A stretch of 38,687 bases of DNA from NCBI GenBank assembly GCA_965662885.1, contig CBFIJI010000009.1, positions 1 to 38,687 of the forward strand. Reading direction: 5' to 3'. The notes under the pieces were generated by a model, which was not told where the DNA came from, did not search any database, and worked only from the letters and a program-made list of their open reading frames with translations. Source of the stretch: CBFIJI01 sp965662885. Lineage in GTDB: Bacteria > Bacteroidota > Bacteroidia > Flavobacteriales > Flavobacteriaceae. A program made the translations under genes and the position numbers. Shown here piece by piece: positions 33,815 through 38,687 of this stretch (the first letter of the stretch is position 1; each line of letters begins with the position of its first letter).

Positions 33815-35317
33815 TTATTTATTTAATTGGTTCATTAAAATTGTTTTCCATTGTTGGTAGGCTCTTTGGTATTCTTCCCGATTTTTCTGGGGACTGATTT
33901 GATTTACCCGATCCTGTAAATTAATACTTTCACTTAAATGATCTAAAGTTTTACCTTCGACCCCAGCGGCTCTTGCTGCACCAATGGCTCCTGTTGTGTT
34001 GAAGATTTCTATTTCATGACCGATTAATGTAGCCACTGTGTTAGAAAAAATCTCAGAGCGGAAAAGATTGTCGTTTCCAGCACGAATCACTGAAATATCC
34101 ATCTGATCTTGTTGCATCAATTCCATTCCATACACGAAAGAAAAGGCGATACCTTCCAAAGCTGCTCGATAAAGATGTCCTTCCTGATGTAGGTTTAAAT
34201 TTAAATGGTGAAATTGTGCTCCTACGTTTTTGTTGTTTAACATACGCTCTGCTCCATTACCAAAAGGAAGCACCGTTAAACCTTCCGCTCCAATAGGTGC
34301 TTGCTGTGCAAGCTCATTCATGGCATTAAAAGTCTTTTCTCTGGTTATTTTTTTAAGCCAACTGTATTGAATTCCGGCACCATTAACACAGAGTAACTTT
34401 CCTAAAACAGCTTCTTTTTCAGTATAATTGACATGTGCAAAATGATTGATACGTGAGTATTCTTTGGAGGTTAATTGGTCTGTTATGGCAAATAATACTC
34501 CCGAAGTTCCGCCAGTTGCCGCAACTTCTCCTGGTTTTAAGATGTTCAAAGAAAGAGCGTTGTTGGGTTGATCACCTGCTCGATATCGAACCGGAATATT
34601 AGCAACTAAGCCACATTCTTTTGCTGCTTGTAGGTGTAGCCTCCCTTGATCGGTGAAGTTTTCAACAATTGGAGGGGTTAAAGAAGGGTCAATTCCATAG
34701 TATTCCAATAACCAATTAGCTACTTTATTTTCTTTATAATCCCATAAAATACCTTCTGAAAGTCCATTGGCTGTGGTATTGATTTCCCCTGTTAATTTGA
34801 AGGCAATATAATCGCCCGGTAACATGTAATATGCAATTTGAGCATAAATTTCTGGTTCGTTATCACGCACCCATTTAAGTTTAGAAGCTGTAAAATTTCC
34901 GGGAGAATTCAATAGGTGCTTACCATATTTTTCTTCCCCTAAATCTGCTGCGGCCTTATCTCCAATTCCAACGGCACGACTATCACACCAAATGATGGCG
35001 TCTCGTAAAACGTTTTTTTCTCGATCCAGTACTACTAAACCATGCATTTGATAGGAAATCCCTATTGCTTTAATTTCTTTGGCATTTATCTTGGTTTCTG
35101 CAATGATACGTTGGGTTCCTCTACTAAGGTGACGCCACCATGTGTTGGGATCCTGTTCTGCCCAACCAAGTTGTTTGGCATGGATGGCCATTTCCGACTC
35201 AGGCTCGTGAATCACTGCAATTTTCTGATTGTTTTCGGCATTGACTAATGCAATTTTTACCGAAGAACTTCCAATGTCATAACCTAAATAATACACTTCT
35301 TTTGAATTTGATATCAA
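33815..35317 (-). CDS. xylB: xylulokinase (FGGY family)
   Basis: Phosphorylates D-xylulose to xylulose 5-phosphate. Up to 500 aa. The N-terminal phosphate loop is LGYDIGSSSVK, the substrate-side segment GISYQMHG, and the catalytic aspartate D249 (numbered from 35317) is in RAGDQPNNA; GGTSGVLFA and a late AIGAARAAGVEG follow. The start is uncertain: the longest frame opens with TTG at 35317, while GTG at 35296 gives MYYLGYDIG, a common start for this family; no ATG is available. First gene of the xyl operon, with a palindrome upstream at 35364-35378. Confidence 0.94.
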   Translation of the reverse strand: MISNSKEVYYLGYDIGSSSVKIALVNAENNQKIAVIHEPESEMAIHAKQLGWAEQDPNTWWRHLSRGTQRIIAETKINAKEIKAIGISYQMHGLVVLDREKNVLRDAIIWCDSRAVGIGDKAAADLGEEKYGKHLLNSPGNFTASKLKWVRDNEPEIYAQIAYYMLPGDYIAFKLTGEINTTANGLSEGILWDYKENKVANWLLEYYGIDPSLTPPIVENFTDQGRLHLQAAKECGLVANIPVRYRAGDQPNNALSLNILKPGEVAATGGTSGVLFAITDQLTSKEYSRINHFAHVNYTEKEAVLGKLLCVNGAGIQYSWLKKITREKTFNAMNELAQQAPIGAEGLTVLPFGNGAERMLNNKNVGAQFHHLNLNLHQEGHLYRAALEGIAFSFVYGMELMQQDQMDISVIRAGNDNLFRSEIFSNTVATLIGHEIEIFNTTGAIGAARAAGVEGKTLDHLSESINLQDRVNQISPQKNREEYQRAYQQWKTILMNQLNK

Positions 35318-35363
35318 TATAATAAATTTTGAATGTCAAAAAGAACCGATTTTTATAATCTAT

Positions 35364-35378
35364 TTTGTCCAAGACAAA
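35364..35378. promoter_or_regulatory. palindrome upstream of xylB, candidate operator
   Basis: TTTGTC-CAA-GACAAA is a perfect 6-3-6 inverted repeat, about 50-80 nt before either xylB start. Its place fits a repressor or activator site for the xyl operon; the regulator is not in the window. The rest of 35318-35503 is AT-rich with no gene. Confidence 0.4.
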
Positions 35379-35503
35379 CCTTTTGATTTTACTAAAAACA
35401 AATTTTAATTCTTCTCCGTCTCCAATTTTTTGTTTATTAAAAAAGTGAATGGGAATGATAACTCATTGTTGTTATGAAACATCCTCTTTTGAGATACATC
35501 AAT

Positions 35504-36649
35504 TCAAGCTAAGAATTTTGGAAAATCTTCAATTTTTTCACAACCAATTTGCTCCATTATTTGTTGTAATTCTGTTTTTAAAAGTCCGATGGTTTGATCA
35601 CCACCTTTTGTTCCCAACGCTCCTACACCATACATAAAAGAACGACCCATAAACGTGAATTTTGCTCCACTAGCTAGGGTCCTTCCAATATCAGGACCTG
35701 AACGTAAACCACTATCCATCATCACCGTAATTTTGTCTCCATATTTTTGGGCAAGATGTCGCAGTGGTTTTATGGTTGATTGCCCAGCATCCAGTTGACG
35801 TCCACCATGATTGGAGACAATGATACCATCCAATCCAAGGGCAATAGCTTTTTCAGTATCGGCTTCGCTAGCAACTCCTTTTAATACAATTTTACCTTTC
35901 CAAAGATCACGAATGGGCTTTATTTTCTCTTCATTTAACCGACCATCAAATGTTTGATCCATAAATTTACCTAATTGCTTTAAGTCGAGATTTTTAGGCA
36001 TATAAGGTTTAAGCGTTTCAAATGCAGGTTGTCCATTGATTAATGTTTTAATCGCCCATTCGGGACGCTTTAAAATTTGAATCATATTTCGTAAAGACAT
36101 TTTTGGAGGCATCGCCAAACCATTGCGAATGTCTCGAGGTCGAAAACCAAAAGTAGGTACATCGCTTAGTAAAACAAGGACGGGATAGCCAGCATGTGCT
36201 GCTCGCTTTAAAAGATCATTCCTCATTTCGTCTGCTGCTGGGTGATATAATTGAAACCATGCTTTTCCTTCGCTAAGCTCACCAATGGTTTCTATACTTG
36301 AGGTCGTGACAGTACTTAACACAAAGGGTAGGTTGTGTTTTGTTGCAGCTTTTGCAAGAATTTCAGGAGCTTTTGGCCACATCAAACCTTGAAGCCCAAC
36401 AGGTGCTATTCCAAAAGGAGCAGCATAGGTATGCCCAAAAAGTGTCGTCTTCATATCGACAGACACCCGTTCCTTTAAATAGTGTGGTATTAATTCGACC
36501 TGACGAATTTCAGCCGTATTCTTGAGAAGATTTACATCTTCGTTACACCCACCATCCAGATATTCAAAAGCAAATTTTGGAAGCTTTTTTTGGGCTTTCT
36601 TTCGCAAATCAACCACAGAAGGGTAATTGGCATTATAAAGGTTGGACAT
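35504..36649 (-). CDS. FMN-dependent alpha-hydroxy-acid dehydrogenase/oxidase
   Basis: TIM-barrel flavoenzyme of the glycolate oxidase / L-lactate dehydrogenase family, 381 aa. Conserved residues are all visible: Y30 (FEYLDGG), Y135 (WFQLYHP), D163 (LSDVP), K257 (IVLKGV), and the catalytic H281 with R284 (SNHGGRQLD). The phosphate-binding end DSGLRSGPDIGRTLA is present. It lacks a transmembrane or signal segment, so it is cytoplasmic or peripheral. Lactate, glycolate or another 2-hydroxy acid could be the substrate. It lies upstream of xylB on the same strand, but a 186-nt gap suggests a separate transcript. Confidence 0.9.
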   Translation of the reverse strand: MSNLYNANYPSVVDLRKKAQKKLPKFAFEYLDGGCNEDVNLLKNTAEIRQVELIPHYLKERVSVDMKTTLFGHTYAAPFGIAPVGLQGLMWPKAPEILAKAATKHNLPFVLSTVTTSSIETIGELSEGKAWFQLYHPAADEMRNDLLKRAAHAGYPVLVLLSDVPTFGFRPRDIRNGLAMPPKMSLRNMIQILKRPEWAIKTLINGQPAFETLKPYMPKNLDLKQLGKFMDQTFDGRLNEEKIKPIRDLWKGKIVLKGVASEADTEKAIALGLDGIIVSNHGGRQLDAGQSTIKPLRHLAQKYGDKITVMMDSGLRSGPDIGRTLASGAKFTFMGRSFMYGVGALGTKGGDQTIGLLKTELQQIMEQIGCEKIEDFPKFLA

Positions 36650-36802
36650 AAATTATAATATACTAAATGAACTTAAAGTTATGAATTTAATTGGTTTATA
36701 ACCTTTAGCTAGAGTTGGGAAGAGCAAAAATTCATTTGCAATCTATTTTTAATGAAAAAATAGTATCTTCATCAGTATAAACCAAGCAATAACTAAAGCA
36801 TA

Positions 36803-37840
36803 ATGACTAAAAAAAAATACTCTAGGAGAAGCTTTATCGGCTCTTCTGCGCTTCTTACAGCGGGATTAGGATTAACAACCTCCAAGGTTTTTGGTGTACC
36901 CGCATATATTCAATCCCTTAATAAATCCAATTCCTTAATTAATGGGGTGCAACTTGGAATTCAGACCTATTCTTTCCGAAGTATGGAAGATCAAAGTGCT
37001 GAGGCAACCTTAGGTTATATCTTAGACTGTGGTGCCAATGCAACTGAATTGATGGGTGGCCCAGCAGAAAGTTTTGCCGGAGCACCGACAAATAACATCG
37101 ATCGAAGGGTTTATTATCGACTGATGCGTGCCAAAAGAAAAGGAACGTTAAGTCGAGAGCAACAAAAGCAGATGGCTGATCTTGATACTCAAGTTGCCTC
37201 TTATAAAAAAGAAGTCATGCAATGGCGCTCCCAAATGAATATGGAAAAATTCGAAGCCCTTAGAAAAATGTACAATGATGCTGGAGTGAGCATTTATGCC
37301 TTTAAACCTCGTGCTTTTGAAATGGACAATACGGATGTTGATATCCACTGGGGAATGAAAGCAGCAAAAACCTTAGGAGCAAGTCATATTACACTTGAAC
37401 ACCCTAGTAATGATGCACACACGTTGAAACTCGGTAAGATGGCGGAAAAACACGGAATTGCCGTTGCCTATCATGGTCACGATCAACAAAACCCCAGCTT
37501 TTGGAATACGGCATTGGGACAGTCTCCAAACAATGCAATGAACTTGGATATTGGTCATTATACTGCAGCTGGGTATAATCCTGTTGAGCTGATTAAAGAA
37601 AAACATGAGCGTATCAGTAGCATCCATCTTAAAGACCGACAAAATCCTGAAAACGGGAAAAGAAATTTAGTTTGGGGAAGTGGAGATACCCCCTTGATAG
37701 AAACCTTAAAATTGATGCGTGATCAAAACTACACCTTTCAAGCAACAGTTGAATATGAATACAAAACTCCGGAAGGCTCTGATGCGATAAAAGAAGTCAA
37801 AAAATGTATTGACTTTTGCAAATCGGCACTGGAGGGTTAA
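36803..37840 (+). CDS. Tat-exported sugar isomerase/epimerase-like TIM-barrel protein
   Basis: A 345-aa xylose-isomerase-like TIM-barrel (AP2Ec-type) protein with a Tat signal (KYSRRSFIGSSALLTAG at 4-20), so it acts in the periplasm. Candidate metal ligands are all present: Glu in ITLEHPS, His in VAYHGHDQ, Asp and His in LDIGHY, His in SIHLKDR and Glu in TVEYEY. A charged helical insert lies between about 95 and 150. Tat-exported members are abundant in polysaccharide-degrading Bacteroidota; the substrate is unknown. It is divergent from the hydroxy-acid dehydrogenase gene; 36650-36802 shows no clear -7/-33 pair. Confidence 0.85.
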   Translation: MTKKKYSRRSFIGSSALLTAGLGLTTSKVFGVPAYIQSLNKSNSLINGVQLGIQTYSFRSMEDQSAEATLGYILDCGANATELMGGPAESFAGAPTNNIDRRVYYRLMRAKRKGTLSREQQKQMADLDTQVASYKKEVMQWRSQMNMEKFEALRKMYNDAGVSIYAFKPRAFEMDNTDVDIHWGMKAAKTLGASHITLEHPSNDAHTLKLGKMAEKHGIAVAYHGHDQQNPSFWNTALGQSPNNAMNLDIGHYTAAGYNPVELIKEKHERISSIHLKDRQNPENGKRNLVWGSGDTPLIETLKLMRDQNYTFQATVEYEYKTPEGSDAIKEVKKCIDFCKSALEG

Positions 37841-37885
37841 TGTGATTTAAATTGCTCAAAATCTTAATTATACAACCAATTAATG

Positions 37886-37925
37886 GACGAACACAACCCG
37901 TTTAACGGGTTGTTTGTTGTTCGTC
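37886..37925 (+). terminator. two-part hairpin, probable terminator
   Basis: The outer stem GACGAACA/TGTTCGTC (37886-37893, 37918-37925) encloses the inner stem CAACCCG/CGGGTTG (37894-37900, 37906-37912) with a TTTAA loop and a 5-nt bulge on the 3' side. It lies 46 nt after the isomerase stop and 16 nt before the next ATG. The T run is weak, so a leader structure for the next gene is also possible. Confidence 0.5.
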
Positions 37926-37941
37926 TAACACCCTTTTATCC

Positions 37942-38687
37942 ATGAACAACTACTCTCAAAAAGCGATTATCTTTTTAATATTATTCGGCGCTAAGTTTGC
38001 TATGGGACAGTACAACCAAAAAGTTGAACGTCCTAATTTTGAAATTATTCAATTAAGTGAAGAACCCGTTATTGACGGAAACATCCTTAACGAAGCGGTT
38101 TGGAATAGGGTTCCTCCTATCACAAAATTGACACAAATCAAACCAAAGTTTGGACAGGATGCTTCGGAAAACACCTCCATTAGAGTGGCCTATACCAATA
38201 AGATGTTTTATGTGGCCGTGGTCTGTTATGACAGTGATCCAGAAAGAATTGTTATTTCAGATTCTCGTCGGGATGCTGATTTGAATGATGAGGACAGCTT
38301 TTTGTTTATTGTGGACACTTATAATGATCAGCAAAATGGTTTTCTTTTTGGAACCAACGCCGACGGTATGGAGTACGATGCTCAAATTGACCGGGAAGGT
38401 GAAGGAAATTTTAGTGCCAATCGACAACAAGGAGGGGTCATTGGTGGAACCAACATCAACTGGGATGCTTCTTGGGAAGTAAAAACAGAGGTCGGTGATT
38501 ATGGCTGGAGTGCTGAATTTGCCATCCCATTGCGTTCATTGCGCTTTAACAGTGGAGAGAATCGGACTTGGGGAATTAATTTTCAACGAAATATCAGTAA
38601 AACCAGTGAGACAGCATATTGGGCATCGCTACCTATTGGCTTTGATATCAAACGCCTTTCCTTATCGGGTAAAATGAATGGTTTGAA
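37942..38687 (+). CDS. DUF5916-type protein with CBM9-like N-terminal domain (partial)
   Basis: The 3' end lies beyond the window; 248 complete codons are visible. A signal peptide (about 1-22, ending AMGQ) is followed by a carbohydrate-binding-family-9/DOMON-like beta domain: EEPVIDGNILNEAVW, then TSIRVAYTNKMFYVAVVCYD and WSAEFAIPLRSLRF. The phrase WGINFQRNIS leads into what is normally a long C-terminal outer-membrane beta-barrel (DUF5916) in Bacteroidota. Function of the family is unknown. ATG 37942 follows the hairpin at 37886-37925. Confidence 0.8.
   Translation, partial: MNNYSQKAIIFLILFGAKFAMGQYNQKVERPNFEIIQLSEEPVIDGNILNEAVWNRVPPITKLTQIKPKFGQDASENTSIRVAYTNKMFYVAVVCYDSDPERIVISDSRRDADLNDEDSFLFIVDTYNDQQNGFLFGTNADGMEYDAQIDREGEGNFSANRQQGGVIGGTNINWDASWEVKTEVGDYGWSAEFAIPLRSLRFNSGENRTWGINFQRNISKTSETAYWASLPIGFDIKRLSLSGKMNGL

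Noticed and set aside
35504..36649. Membership in the xylBA-symporter-FGE operon
   Set aside because: A 186-nt AT-rich gap containing a palindrome separates it from xylB, so a separate transcript is more likely.

Overview
The window looks like a chromosomal segment of a low-GC marine Flavobacteriaceae-type bacterium (phylum Bacteroidota). The signs are TonB-dependent receptors with N-terminal carboxypeptidase-regulatory-like repeats, an S16 protein with a long acidic tail, an HPPK-deoxynucleoside kinase fusion, the tig-clpP-clpX gene order, few Shine-Dalgarno-like sites, and several upstream matches to the Bacteroidota -7 promoter element (TAnnTTTG). I see no insertion sequence, CRISPR array, prophage or plasmid gene. 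No gene-free gap exceeds about 230 bases.

Layout: 1-63 holds a degenerate, edge-truncated tRNA-like sequence (minus). 267-1697 is a secreted type I sulfatase. 1701-9339 is housekeeping: mutS, a SpoU-family RNA methyltransferase, a folK-dNK fusion, sppA, a YhhQ/VUT-type queuosine-precursor transporter and rluF. 9471-11839 holds a DUF2797 protein divergent from a bacterial GH3 acyl-acid-amido synthetase. 11836-15094 is clpX, clpP and tig (minus operon). 15324-16345 is a frameshifted lipoprotein gene with a ClpP/SppA-like fold and apparently a lost catalytic serine. 16455-18833 is rpsP with a probable structured leader, rimM and a glutaryl-CoA dehydrogenase. 18837-21200 is a TonB-dependent receptor, divergent from a Tat/lipoprotein-type Rieske protein (21302-21727).

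21747-26473 is a minus-strand cluster: a small His-rich membrane protein, an acidic lipoprotein, a ZnuD-like TonB receptor, a YhhN-family membrane protein and an unknown secreted protein. I read it as a metal (probably zinc) acquisition locus. Two palindromes sharing AATGAT/ATCATT half-sites lie upstream of its first two genes. 26586-29697 is an etfB-etfA-scoA-scoB operon: electron-transfer flavoprotein plus 3-oxoacid CoA-transferase. It fits functionally with the glutaryl-CoA dehydrogenase about 8 kb away.

29795-35317 is a tight xylB-xylA-SSS symporter-FGE operon. Its last gene is a lipoprotein-type formylglycine-generating enzyme with both catalytic cysteines. That ties xylose catabolism to sulfatase activation and suggests use of sulfated, xylose-containing algal polysaccharides. 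Such an FGE could mature the sulfatase at 267-1697. Next come an FMN-dependent alpha-hydroxy-acid dehydrogenase (35504-36649), a Tat-exported xylose-isomerase-like TIM-barrel protein (36803-37840) and the start of a DUF5916-type outer-membrane protein that runs off the right edge.
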